Origin: Promethearchaeota archaeon
GTDB taxonomy: Archaea; Asgardarchaeota; Lokiarchaeia; Sigyniarchaeales; SOKP01
DNA length: 64,000 nucleotides
Assembly (NCBI GenBank): GCA_016839555.1
Contig: JAEOUA010000007.1
Coordinates: 1 to 64,000 of the forward strand
Reading direction: 5' to 3'
Shown here: piece after piece, positions 53,718 to 62,892 of the stretch
Layout: the number at the start of each line of letters is the position of its first letter
Numbering within the stretch: the first letter of the stretch is position 1
Position numbers and translations under genes: made by a program
The notes under the pieces: model-generated
What the model was told of the DNA's origin: nothing
Databases searched by the model: none
Seen by the model: the letters and a program-made list of their open reading frames with translations, nothing else

Positions 53718-55199
53718 ATGGAAATTTTGGATTTCATGGCTTATGAATTGATACAAAAGATAAAAAACAAAGAACTTAAAATTGAGAATATAATTCGGCA
53801 AACATTCAAAAGAATTGAAGCGACAGAATCAACCTTACATTCATTTGTTCATTTATCTAAAGATGAAGCATTAGAAAAGGCTAAAAAATTAGATAAAGAC
53901 TTAGCAAAAGGAAAACCTATAGGAAAATTATATGGTCTGCCGATTGCAATAAAAGATTGTATCTGTGTAAAGAATTCACCTACCACATGTTCTTCCAAAA
54001 TTTTAGAGGGATATAGACCTCCCTATAATGCTACGGTCGTAGAAAAATTAGTAAATGAAAATAATGCTATTTGTATTGGGCGTACAAATATGGACGAGTT
54101 TGCGATGGGCACTTCTACAGAGAATAGTTGCTATGGACCAACTTATAATCCTTGGAATGTAGAATATGTTCCAGGGGGTTCTAGTGGAGGTTCTGGAGCT
54201 GCAGTGGCTTCTGGACAAGCAATTTTTGCCTTAGGAAGTGATACTGGAGGGAGCATAAGATGTCCGGCAGCATATTGTGGCGTGGTTGGTTTAAAACCGA
54301 CTTATGGGCGTAATTCTCGATATGGATTAGTTTCTTATGCCAATTCATTAGAGCAAATTGGACCGATTACCCGCTGTGTTAAGGATACAGCTTTACTAAT
54401 GGAAATTATGGCTGGAAATGATCCCTTGGATTCAACTACTGCAGATGTTCCTGTTGATAAATATACTGAACACTTAGATGAACCAATAAAAGGGATGACG
54501 CTGGGTATTCCTAAGGAGTTTTTTGGAGAAGGAATAGAATATGATGTTAAAAAAAAAGTAAACGATGCTATAGAAACTCTAAAAGATTTAAATGTAAAAA
54601 CCATAGAAGTCTCATTACCTCATTTGGAGTATACAATTCCTACCTATTATTTAATAGCAATGAGCGAAGCGAGCTCTAATTTGGAAAGGTTTGACGGATT
54701 GAGATATGGAAAGATGGCTGACGATTTAAGTGGTGATGTCTTTGATGTTTTTAAACGCACTCGAGGAAAAAATTTTGGTACAGAAGTGAAACGAAGAATT
54801 ATTCTCGGAACCTATGCGTTATCAGCAGGATATTATGATATGTTTTACATGAAAGCATTAAAAGTAAGAACTTTAATAAAAAACGACTTTCAAGAAGTGT
54901 TTAAAAAAACTGATGCGATTGTGTGTCCAACAATGCCCACAACAGCATTTAAAATAGGAGAATTGGTAGATGATCCCTTAAAAATGTATATGATGGATAT
55001 TTTGACTTGTCCTGTGAATATAGCAGGTTTACCAGCAATCTCTATTCCATGTGGGTTTGATTCCAACCATCTTCCAATTGGCTTTCAAATTATTGGAAAC
55101 TATTTTGCGGAAAAAAGTATTTTGAATTTAGCATATAAGCTTGAGCAAGAATTAAATCTTTATAGGAAATTACCGAATTTAGAAGAATTGGGGGAGTAA
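53718..55199 (+). CDS. gatA: Aspartyl/glutamyl-tRNA amidotransferase subunit A
   Basis: The 493-residue protein is GatA of the amidase signature family with triad K79 (IAIKDC), S155 (PGGSSGGSGAAVA) and S179 (GSDTGGSIRCPAAYCG), and the GatA-specific ETGMSGDE-type region kept in variant form. It releases ammonia from glutamine for GatB. In archaea GatCAB commonly amidates Asp-tRNA(Asn). The gene ends 1 bp before gatB. No gatC is visible in the window, so it must lie elsewhere or be unrecognised. Confidence 0.95.
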   Translation: MEILDFMAYELIQKIKNKELKIENIIRQTFKRIEATESTLHSFVHLSKDEALEKAKKLDKDLAKGKPIGKLYGLPIAIKDCICVKNSPTTCSSKILEGYRPPYNATVVEKLVNENNAICIGRTNMDEFAMGTSTENSCYGPTYNPWNVEYVPGGSSGGSGAAVASGQAIFALGSDTGGSIRCPAAYCGVVGLKPTYGRNSRYGLVSYANSLEQIGPITRCVKDTALLMEIMAGNDPLDSTTADVPVDKYTEHLDEPIKGMTLGIPKEFFGEGIEYDVKKKVNDAIETLKDLNVKTIEVSLPHLEYTIPTYYLIAMSEASSNLERFDGLRYGKMADDLSGDVFDVFKRTRGKNFGTEVKRRIILGTYALSAGYYDMFYMKALKVRTLIKNDFQEVFKKTDAIVCPTMPTTAFKIGELVDDPLKMYMMDILTCPVNIAGLPAISIPCGFDSNHLPIGFQIIGNYFAEKSILNLAYKLEQELNLYRKLPNLEELGE

Positions 55200-55200
55200 G

Positions 55201-56652
55201 ATGTCTGATAATGAAGTTATTATTGGATTAGAAGTCCATATCCAATTAACTAATTTGAAAACAAAATTATTTTGTAGTTGTAATAGTGATTATCGTGGAA
55301 AAGAACCAAATACCCTTATATGTCCCATTTGCTTAGGTTTTCCCGGATCTCTTCCCGTTTTAAATAAAAAAGCCGTGGAATTTGCCATTCGGCTCGCATT
55401 AGCCTTAGATTGTGATATTAATAAACAATTCTTTTTCTTTAGAAAAAATTATTTTTATCCAGATTTGCCAAAAAATTTTCAAATAACCCAGTATAACAAA
55501 GCTGGTGGAAAAGCATTGGCGGACGGGGGATCTATAACCATAAAACTTGATAGTAAGCCAAAAACCATTCATTTAAATCGAATTCATTTAGAAGAAGATC
55601 CCGCTCGTTTAGTTCATCAAGGAAGTATTGCGAGTTCTCCTTATGCCTTAGTTGATTATAATAGATCTGGAATAACCCTTATTGAAATTGTTTCCGAACC
55701 AGAATTAAGTTCTCCAGAAGAAGCTAGAGAATATTTAAACCAATTAAAATCAATTATTCAATATACTGGGATTGCTGATTTAGATTTGGAGGGTTCATGT
55801 AGAGTAGATGCTAACATTTCATTAAAAGGACATGCTCGGACAGAAGTTAAAAATATTACGAGTTTTAAAGAAGTGGAAAGAGCATTAAAATGGGAAATTC
55901 AAAGACATAAAAATATGCTAAAACGCGATAAAGAGTTAATTCAAGAAACCAGACACTGGGATGATGTAAGGAGAGTCACAATTTCTCTTAGGACTAAAGA
56001 ATTCGAAAAAGATTATCGCTATTTTCCGGAAGAAGATTTAGTACCGGTTGAATTAGATCAATCTTTTATTGAAAAGGTAAAAGAAAAGCTACCTGAAATG
56101 CCAAATGAGAGAAAAAAACGCTTTCAAGAGCAATATAATTTGCCTGAATTCAATGCGGAAATTTTAGTAATTGATAAAAATATTGCGGATTTTTTTGAGA
56201 AAACAGTTAAAACAAATGAGAAATTTGATTCAGAGGACTTTAACCAGATTTGTAATTGGATAATGGGAGATATTTCTCGATGGTTAAATGAAAATAATAA
56301 AAGTATTAACCAAACGCAATTAACTCCAGAAATATTAAGTGAACTTATTATATTAATTAATGAAGGAAAAATCACGGGGAAAATCGCTAAGACTTTTGTT
56401 GATGATATGATGAAGGGGGAATCTCCTAAAAAGATTATGAAAAAGACTGGGAAAGAAAGAATTTCGGATAAAGAAACTATTAGAAAGATTGTAAGGGAAG
56501 TTATCGAAAAAAACCCTGAAATTGTAAAAGATTATAGAGAAAATCCCAAAGCACTCCAGGCTTTGGTTGGAAAATGCATGGCTAAAACAAAAGGTCAAGC
56601 AGATCCCAAAATCACTCGAGATATTATGCTCAAAGAGTTAGCAGAAAAATAG
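55201..56652 (+). CDS. gatB: Aspartyl/glutamyl-tRNA amidotransferase subunit B
   Basis: The 483-residue protein shows the GatB N-terminal kinase-like core: VIIGLEVHIQLTNLKTKLFC, NTLICPICLGFPGSLPVLNK with zinc-type cysteines (CSCNSDY, CPIC), and LIEIVSEPELSSPEEAREYL. The C-terminal tail (about 330-483) is the YqeY-like tRNA-binding part. GatB phosphorylates the mischarged residue on tRNA and passes ammonia from GatA. It is in operon with gatA, with GGGGGAGTAAG before its ATG. Confidence 0.97.
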   Translation: MSDNEVIIGLEVHIQLTNLKTKLFCSCNSDYRGKEPNTLICPICLGFPGSLPVLNKKAVEFAIRLALALDCDINKQFFFFRKNYFYPDLPKNFQITQYNKAGGKALADGGSITIKLDSKPKTIHLNRIHLEEDPARLVHQGSIASSPYALVDYNRSGITLIEIVSEPELSSPEEAREYLNQLKSIIQYTGIADLDLEGSCRVDANISLKGHARTEVKNITSFKEVERALKWEIQRHKNMLKRDKELIQETRHWDDVRRVTISLRTKEFEKDYRYFPEEDLVPVELDQSFIEKVKEKLPEMPNERKKRFQEQYNLPEFNAEILVIDKNIADFFEKTVKTNEKFDSEDFNQICNWIMGDISRWLNENNKSINQTQLTPEILSELIILINEGKITGKIAKTFVDDMMKGESPKKIMKKTGKERISDKETIRKIVREVIEKNPEIVKDYRENPKALQALVGKCMAKTKGQADPKITRDIMLKELAEK

Positions 56653-56890
56653 CTCTAACAAATTTTTTTTCGAAATTATAATATAGAGCTTTAGTTTCCC
56701 CCTTATGAAAGAATTTTACCTTATAAATACAGATACAAAAAAAATAATGTGCTGTGCATTAATATCATTTAATTTAATGATCATACTTGAGTAAAATTTA
56801 ATAGATTTGAAATCGAAAATATGCATTAAGTAATAAAAATAAAATGAAAAAATCAAACGCTTACGAAATAAAAAATAAAGGTAAAAATTT

Positions 56891-58879
56891 ATGAGTGAAG
56901 AACGCAAAAAATTATGGGAACCCTCCAGAGAATGGATACAAAATGCGCAAGCAACTAAATTCATTGAATTCGTAAAAAAAAATTATGATACGAATATAAA
57001 AGATGGTAAAGAGCTTTACAAATGGTCCGTTGAAGATATATCGGAATTTTGGGCTGCCCTTTGGGATTTTACTGATATAAAAGCCTCAAAGAGTTATGAT
57101 AAAGTAGTTGAAAATCTTAGTGTATTTCCGGGGACAAAATGGTTTCCTGGAGCTAAGCTAAATTTCGCTGAAAACTTATTAAGATATAAGGACGAACAGT
57201 TAGCTTTTATCTTCCAAGGAGAAATGAGAGTTACTCAAAAAATGACTTACAAAGAGCTAAATAAGAAAGTAGCACAATTGGCAAAATCACTTCGAGATAT
57301 GGGTGTTAAGAAGGGGGATCGAGTGGTCTCCTATATTCCAAATCTGATTGAAACTCCAATGGCAATGTTGGCAGTTGCAAGTATAGGAGCGATTTGGGCA
57401 TCATGTGGAGCTGAACTACAAGCAAGAGCCGTTATAGATAGATTTGGTCAAATAGAACCAAAAGTCCTTTTCGCAGTTGATGGTTATTTTTATAAAGATA
57501 AGGCTTTCGATACGATTTCTAACGCAAAAGAAGTAGTTGAGGCCATACCATCTATTGAAAAAGTAATAGTAGTTTCATATGTTTCTGAAAATAAACCTGA
57601 TATCAGCAGTATTCCAAATGCTGTCCATTGGGATGATTTTATTTCAAAAGAAGATCTCAAAGAACCCGAATTTGAACAATTGCCCTTCGAACATCCCATT
57701 TATGTAATGTTTTCAAGTGGAACCACCGGAAAACCTAAAAGTATGGTACAAAGTGCAGGAGGAGTTCTTATTAATCATCTTAAAGAATTGATCCTTTCCA
57801 CTGATTTAAAACGAAGCGATGTAATAAATTATATAACTGCCCCCTCTTGGATGATGTGGAATTGGCTTATAAGTTCTTTAGCTGTGGGAGCAACTATTTT
57901 TCTCTATGATGGAAATCCCTTATATCCGGATCCTTTAAGAATGTTTGAATTGATACAAAAATACGGGATCACAATTTTTGGAGTATCAGCTACCTATCTT
58001 CATACTTTAATGGGTCAAGGATTAAAGCCTAAAGAGCAATATGATCTATCCAGCTTAAGGGAAATTTCGCAAACTGCAAGCACTTTAAGTCCAGAAGGAT
58101 TTGAATGGTGCTATAATCAAATTAAAGAGGATTTATACTTCAATTCAATTTCAGGGGGTACTGATATTAATGGCTGTTTTGCCGGAGCATTACCAATTCT
58201 TCCCGTATATTCAGGAGAATTACAGGGAAAAGCATTAGGGATGAAGGTTCAAGCATACGATACCGAAGGAAAACCTGTAAAAGATCAACAAGCTGAGTTG
58301 GTTTGCGAGGCACCAGCTCCCTCCATGCCAATATACTTTTGGGGAGACGATGATAATATGAGCAAATACAAATCTGCTTATTTTGAATTTTATGATGCCT
58401 TGGGGATAAATGTATGGCGACACGGTGACTGGATTGTAGAACATAGCGATACTGATGGAATCACTTTCTGGGGACGCTCTGATGCTACTTTAAAACCTTC
58501 TGGAGTGCGAATTGGTACTTCAGAAATATATAATGTGGTAGAGCAACTTCCGGAGGTTGTTGATTCATTAGCGATTGGACTGCCTGATGAAAAGGGAAAT
58601 GTAGCGGTAATATTGTTCACACAATTATGTGAAGGAATACAAATGACAGATGAAATTAAGGAAAAAATTAAAACGACGCTACGACAAAAAGCATCACCAA
58701 GACATGTTCCAGCTCAGATTATTGAAGTCCCTGAAGAAACTATTCCCTATACTTTCTCTGGCAAGAAGGTTGAAATCGCAGTCACGAAAATTCTCCGTGG
58801 TATGCAGGTAGCAAATAGAGGAGCATTGCGAAATCCCGACTCTCTTGACTTTTTTGAAGATTTACGAGGAAAAATATAA
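56891..58879 (+). CDS. Acetoacetyl-CoA synthetase
   Basis: The 662-residue protein is an acyl-CoA synthetase of the acetoacetate-CoA ligase type. Marks are the N-terminal WEPSREWIQNAQATKFIEFV region with FPGTKWFPGAKLNFAENLL, the AMP-binding loop VMFSSGTTGKPKSMVQSAGG, ISGGTDINGCFAGALP and the GKKVEIAVTKI end carrying the acetylating lysine. The long N-terminus and the GTDI motif separate it from acetyl-CoA synthetase. It activates acetoacetate or a related beta-keto acid with ATP. With the 4-hydroxybutyryl-CoA dehydratase and CoA-transferase genes to the left it suggests C4 acid metabolism. Confidence 0.92.
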   Translation: MSEERKKLWEPSREWIQNAQATKFIEFVKKNYDTNIKDGKELYKWSVEDISEFWAALWDFTDIKASKSYDKVVENLSVFPGTKWFPGAKLNFAENLLRYKDEQLAFIFQGEMRVTQKMTYKELNKKVAQLAKSLRDMGVKKGDRVVSYIPNLIETPMAMLAVASIGAIWASCGAELQARAVIDRFGQIEPKVLFAVDGYFYKDKAFDTISNAKEVVEAIPSIEKVIVVSYVSENKPDISSIPNAVHWDDFISKEDLKEPEFEQLPFEHPIYVMFSSGTTGKPKSMVQSAGGVLINHLKELILSTDLKRSDVINYITAPSWMMWNWLISSLAVGATIFLYDGNPLYPDPLRMFELIQKYGITIFGVSATYLHTLMGQGLKPKEQYDLSSLREISQTASTLSPEGFEWCYNQIKEDLYFNSISGGTDINGCFAGALPILPVYSGELQGKALGMKVQAYDTEGKPVKDQQAELVCEAPAPSMPIYFWGDDDNMSKYKSAYFEFYDALGINVWRHGDWIVEHSDTDGITFWGRSDATLKPSGVRIGTSEIYNVVEQLPEVVDSLAIGLPDEKGNVAVILFTQLCEGIQMTDEIKEKIKTTLRQKASPRHVPAQIIEVPEETIPYTFSGKKVEIAVTKILRGMQVANRGALRNPDSLDFFEDLRGKI

Positions 58880-59058
58880 TTTTACTTCAATATTTTTTTT
58901 AGAAAAATCCTAAAAAAATTGACTTATATTAAAAATATATTTCATAATTTCCTTTTTTTTAAATCTAAAAATTTATAAATATCAAATCGAAGAATTTAGT
59001 AGGGTTAGTTTTGATATTTGAGATTTAAATTAAGAATAATATGTTTTCAATTCATTTC

Positions 59059-59307
59059 ATGAGAACGCATAAATTAAACAGATGGAACTATAGTGAAACA
59101 GCTAAAAAATGGGTTTATGTTAATCTTAAAAATGGCAAAAGATATTACAAGTATCAGAACACCAATCCTACAAAATTTCATGAGCTAATAGTAAAATTAG
59201 AACATCTAAATCAACAATTACAGACTGAAACAGATCACGAAAAAAAGAAAGAAATTTTTAAAAAAATGCAAAAGATTAGCCATCAAATGCAAAATATGAA
59301 AAAATAA
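59059..59307 (+). CDS. Small protein paralogous to the gene at 61613
   Basis: The 82-residue protein starts MRTHKLNRWNYSETAKKWVY and ends in a coiled coil of about 45 residues (HELIVKLEHLNQQLQTETDH). The N-terminus N-W-Y/W-S-x4-KWVY is shared with the 61613 protein, which flanks the other side of the histidine kinase gene. I choose ATG 59059, where the paralogue begins, rather than ATG 59041. Family and function are unknown. Confidence 0.7.
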   Translation: MRTHKLNRWNYSETAKKWVYVNLKNGKRYYKYQNTNPTKFHELIVKLEHLNQQLQTETDHEKKKEIFKKMQKISHQMQNMKK

Positions 59308-59342
59308 ATGTAAATTAGTTATTTTTAATCCTACATCCAAAA

Positions 59343-61346
59343 TTATGAAGTTTTAGGAAGTGAGATATAAAAAGTGGATCCTCTACTTTTCCCTTCAGAT
59401 TTTGCCCAAATCTTCCCATCATGTAATTCAATGATCTTTTTTGAAATATAAAGACCTAAACCTGTTCCTTCATTATTTAAATGGGAATTTCCTTCTTTTC
59501 GTATAATTTTACCGAATTGTGTAAATAATATCTTTTTTTCTCTCTCTGTAAACCCAATCCCATCATCTTGGATAGCTATAAGATACTCCTTAGGGGAATC
59601 AATTGAAGTAAGTTTTATAGACCCCCCCTCTGGAGTATTTTTTATGGCGTTTAATATTATATTATCTAAGACTTGTAGAATTTTTTCTTTTTCAATTTCG
59701 AGGGTCATATTCTCATGAATATCTAAGTTAATTGTCTGATTTTTTAAGTCTGCCGCAGATTTTAGAGATTTAACAGAAATTTCAATTAATTCACTTAAAT
59801 TTTCTTTTGATTTTAAGAATTCTATTTTTCCAGATTCTAATTTTGCCGCGTCTAAAATATCTTTAATAAGTTGTTCCAGTCGTTCACACCCATATTCTAT
59901 TTCATTTACAAATTTAATGGCGTCTTCACTTAACTCATTAATGTGGAATTGCATTAATAAATGTAAAAATCCTTTAATCGAAACAAGAGGAGTTTTTAAC
60001 TCATGAGAAGTTCTTCTTAATAATTCTGATTTTAATTTATTTAATTGTTGTAATTCTCTCTGAGATTCTTTTATTTTTTTTTTGGCCATTACTCGCTTAT
60101 GAATATTACTTATTGTGCCAACAAAACCTATAATTTTCCCTTCTCTATAAAGAGGTCTTGAATGTATGCGGGCGAAAAAAGTAGTTCCATTTTTTCTAAC
60201 TAATAGATATTCCGATGCTTCTGTTTCTTCTCCTTTTAAAAGTCTCTTTATATTTGCTTTTGCTTTACTTTTATGTTCATCTGCAATTATATCCATCACG
60301 TTTATTCCTTTTTGCAAATCCTCTTTTGTATAGCCAAATTCTTTAAATCCTTTTGTATTTGTAAAGGTAACATTACATTTTTTGTCAGCTTCATAAATTA
60401 TATCAGGAAGCAAATCCGTTAATTCCCTATATTTTTTTTCTGATGCTATTAATTTTTCTTTTGCTTCATTTTTTTTGCTGATATCCCGAGCTATTCCCCA
60501 TAAATATATAGGATTTTTATTATCATTAAAAACAGCATATGATTGTAACTCTACTGGAAAGATAGATCCATCTTTTCTAATATATTCCTTTTCATAAACT
60601 CCGGAGTATCCTTTCTTTAATAATCGATTATTCCATATTTCTTTTTCTTCCCAATCCCAATACTTTCTTGGTGTGATTTCATAAAAATTTTTAAATTCTT
60701 TAAGTTCCTTAAGAGTATATCCCAGCATCTTACAGTATGCCTTGTTCGCATCAATTATTTTACCATCAATATCAACCATCACAAATCCATCCCGGCTCCC
60801 CTCAAAAATTTCTCGATATTTTTCTTCAGATTCCTTTATTTTTTTTTGTGCTATTTTTCTTTCAGTGATATCTTGGAGAATAAATTGAATAAATTTTTTC
60901 CCATTCAGCTTTAATATAGAAGTGTATATACGAACCCATGCCAGATCGCCTTTTATTTTATAGATTGGAAACTCTAACTCCAAAGGCTTTTCATATTGTT
61001 TGATGTGTTCAATTATATCTTCATATTTAGGTATGAATTGCTGATTTTGTTTATTAAGGCTACAAATATCCTTATAAGATCTTCCAAGAATATCTTGAAT
61101 TGAATGGATTGATATAAAGCAATTCCCGGATTCATTAAAATATAATAATTTCCCATCTAAATCACAAAGTCCAATGTTATAAGGTGATTTTTGAAAGATA
61201 TCCTTCATTGTAGATTTTATCTTAAACCTTATTTTGTTTTCTAATGTTTGAATAATCTCCTCGAAGTCTTCATAAGGTTCTTTCAAATAATCTATTATCT
61301 TCTTTTTTTCAGCTTTTGAAAAGATTCTGATTCCAGTATTACCCAC
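59343..61346 (-). CDS. PAS-domain sensor histidine kinase
   Basis: The 667-residue soluble protein has three PAS domains (about 50-160, 170-290 and 297-415), then the dimerisation domain with the phospho-acceptor H448 in RRTSHELKTPLVSIKGF, and a HATPase domain with the N box DNIILNAIKNTPEGG, the G1 box IQDDGIGF and the G2 box GTGLGLYISKKIIELHDGK. There is no membrane segment, so it senses an internal signal such as redox or ligand. No response regulator is adjacent, as is common for archaeal orphan kinases. It is flanked by two small paralogous genes on the opposite strand. Confidence 0.95.
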   Translation of the reverse strand: MGNTGIRIFSKAEKKKIIDYLKEPYEDFEEIIQTLENKIRFKIKSTMKDIFQKSPYNIGLCDLDGKLLYFNESGNCFISIHSIQDILGRSYKDICSLNKQNQQFIPKYEDIIEHIKQYEKPLELEFPIYKIKGDLAWVRIYTSILKLNGKKFIQFILQDITERKIAQKKIKESEEKYREIFEGSRDGFVMVDIDGKIIDANKAYCKMLGYTLKELKEFKNFYEITPRKYWDWEEKEIWNNRLLKKGYSGVYEKEYIRKDGSIFPVELQSYAVFNDNKNPIYLWGIARDISKKNEAKEKLIASEKKYRELTDLLPDIIYEADKKCNVTFTNTKGFKEFGYTKEDLQKGINVMDIIADEHKSKAKANIKRLLKGEETEASEYLLVRKNGTTFFARIHSRPLYREGKIIGFVGTISNIHKRVMAKKKIKESQRELQQLNKLKSELLRRTSHELKTPLVSIKGFLHLLMQFHINELSEDAIKFVNEIEYGCERLEQLIKDILDAAKLESGKIEFLKSKENLSELIEISVKSLKSAADLKNQTINLDIHENMTLEIEKEKILQVLDNIILNAIKNTPEGGSIKLTSIDSPKEYLIAIQDDGIGFTEREKKILFTQFGKIIRKEGNSHLNNEGTGLGLYISKKIIELHDGKIWAKSEGKSRGSTFYISLPKTS

Positions 61347-61612
61347 AATTAATACCTCTCTTTTTTAGCAAATCATAAATTCTTCTCTAAATAGTAAGAA
61401 AAAAAAATAAACAATTAAATCCATGATATAATTTGATATTTTTAAATTTTTATTTTTAGAAAGGGGAAAATTTTAAAAAGAATAATAAGAAATTAAAAAT
61501 ATATATTAATAGAAAATTTTATTAATAATTTTATTTTAAACTTAAATTAAATTCAATTTAATATTATATTTAAAAAAAGATAAAATTAGATATTTCCTTA
61601 TATACGCTAACT

Positions 61613-61870
61613 ATGAATAAACCAAAGCTTAACGAATGGATCTGGAGCGAAAAAGATGGCAAGTGGGTGTATATTGAATTAAAAGATGGGAAGGAAGTAT
61701 ATACATATTCTGAAAAGCCTCCGAAGAAATTTATGGAATTAAGCAATGAAATTATCAAATTAAATAAAAAATTATTGGAAGAAAAAGAATACGAAAAAAA
61801 TATTAAACTCTACAAGAAGATGATGGCTCTTTCTAAGAAAATGCAAGAAATGCGTATTGATCCTGAATGA
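61613..61870 (+). CDS. Small protein paralogous to the gene at 59059
   Basis: The 85-residue protein begins MNKPKLNEWIWSEKDGKWVY and continues with a coiled coil (SNEIIKLNKKLLEEKEYEKN) ending KKMQEMRIDPE. The N-terminal 30 residues are clearly like the 59059 protein. The two stand on both sides of the histidine kinase gene, transcribed opposite to it. Function is unknown; a role as binding partner of the kinase is only a thought. Confidence 0.72.
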   Translation: MNKPKLNEWIWSEKDGKWVYIELKDGKEVYTYSEKPPKKFMELSNEIIKLNKKLLEEKEYEKNIKLYKKMMALSKKMQEMRIDPE

Positions 61871-61989
61871 GCCCCATAATATTTAATTTATATTAAATAT
61901 AGTAATTAGCATCTTTCTTTAAATAAAAAATGAAATTTTAATATTAATCACTCCTTATAGAAAGCGTATTTAATCTAAATTGTCGCTCC

Positions 61990-62106
61990 TTACTTCATTA
62001 CATTATTTCTATGACATTGACAACAGTATCCTTCTTTGCCTCGAGCTTGTTCTGCTCTACAACGATCACATTCTTGATGACCACAATAACTACATTTTCG
62101 AGCCAT
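61990..62106 (-). CDS. Cys-rich miniprotein (zinc-ribbon-like)
   Basis: A 38-codon frame from ATG 62106 encodes MARKCSYCGHQECDRCRAEQ, then ARGKEGYCCQCHRNNVMK, with three C-X2-C pairs and a further Cys. A strong ribosome site GGAGGT lies about 12 bp upstream, and base composition is much richer in G+C than the flanks. It is a real gene by these signs and probably binds one or two zinc ions. No family known to me. Confidence 0.75.
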   Translation of the reverse strand: MARKCSYCGHQECDRCRAEQARGKEGYCCQCHRNNVMK

Positions 62107-62295
62107 AATATTTTTTTTACCTCCATTATTATTTTTTAGTATATAATTTTCTAATACCTTTTTATTATATTTTAATTCAAAATAGTTTTCAAAATCAGAA
62201 TAAAATATTAAAGTAGAATATTTATAAAATTTATCTAATAAAAATTTTAAGATCTTATTTGGCTAAAATAAACTTATAATGTTTTAATATTTTTT

Positions 62296-62859
62296 TTATA
62301 ACTCTACTTTATTAAGATATTTTGAGGGAATAATATCAGCTAAATACATATCCCCTGATTTATAAAATTTCACTCCGTCTTTTAATGCCCTATTAACATT
62401 TATTTCCAAAATTATTGGATTATTAGTGCGTCTTTGTGCTACACTCCTCGCGGTTTTGAGATCTTGACTTAAATGTACATATTGTCTCCCTTTACTCTTA
62501 AGCCCTTCATTTTTAATCTTTTTATAACTCCATGTGGTAGTCCCATGATATAATTTCTCCGGAGGATTTTTAATTTCAGCCATATTAATTTTTATATTGA
62601 TACTATGGCCATAGAATGCTCTTATGGAATTTTTATTTATTTCAAATCTCTTTTTATCAGATTTTTTGATTAAATCTTGAACTAATTCTTTATTAATTTC
62701 TATATTAGTAAATTTTTCATTAAGAATTTTTAAAACAGATTCTAATTTTGCATAACCCTTTGAATCGAGTTGAAAATCAAATTTTTCGGGATGATGACGT
62801 AAAATATAGGATAGGAATTTTGAGATCTTTATATATAATTCATTCAAAAAAAATATCAC
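62296..62859 (-). CDS. kptA: RNA 2'-phosphotransferase (Tpt1/KptA)
   Basis: The 187-residue protein matches KptA/Tpt1: SKFLSYILRHHPEKFDFQLD at the N-terminal winged helix, IRAFYGHSINI, KLYHGTTTWSYKKIKNEGLK, YVHLSQDLKTARSVAQRR, and the end SGDMYLADIIPSKYL. It removes the 2'-phosphate left at a tRNA splice junction, using NAD+. The catalytic Arg, His and two further Arg are all visible. Start is GTG 62859 or TTG 62847. The next gene lies 33 bp upstream on the same strand and may be cotranscribed. Confidence 0.93.
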   Translation of the reverse strand: MIFFLNELYIKISKFLSYILRHHPEKFDFQLDSKGYAKLESVLKILNEKFTNIEINKELVQDLIKKSDKKRFEINKNSIRAFYGHSINIKINMAEIKNPPEKLYHGTTTWSYKKIKNEGLKSKGRQYVHLSQDLKTARSVAQRRTNNPIILEINVNRALKDGVKFYKSGDMYLADIIPSKYLNKVEL

Positions 62860-62892
62860 GTCATAAAATGTACGTAAGATTTTAATTATATC

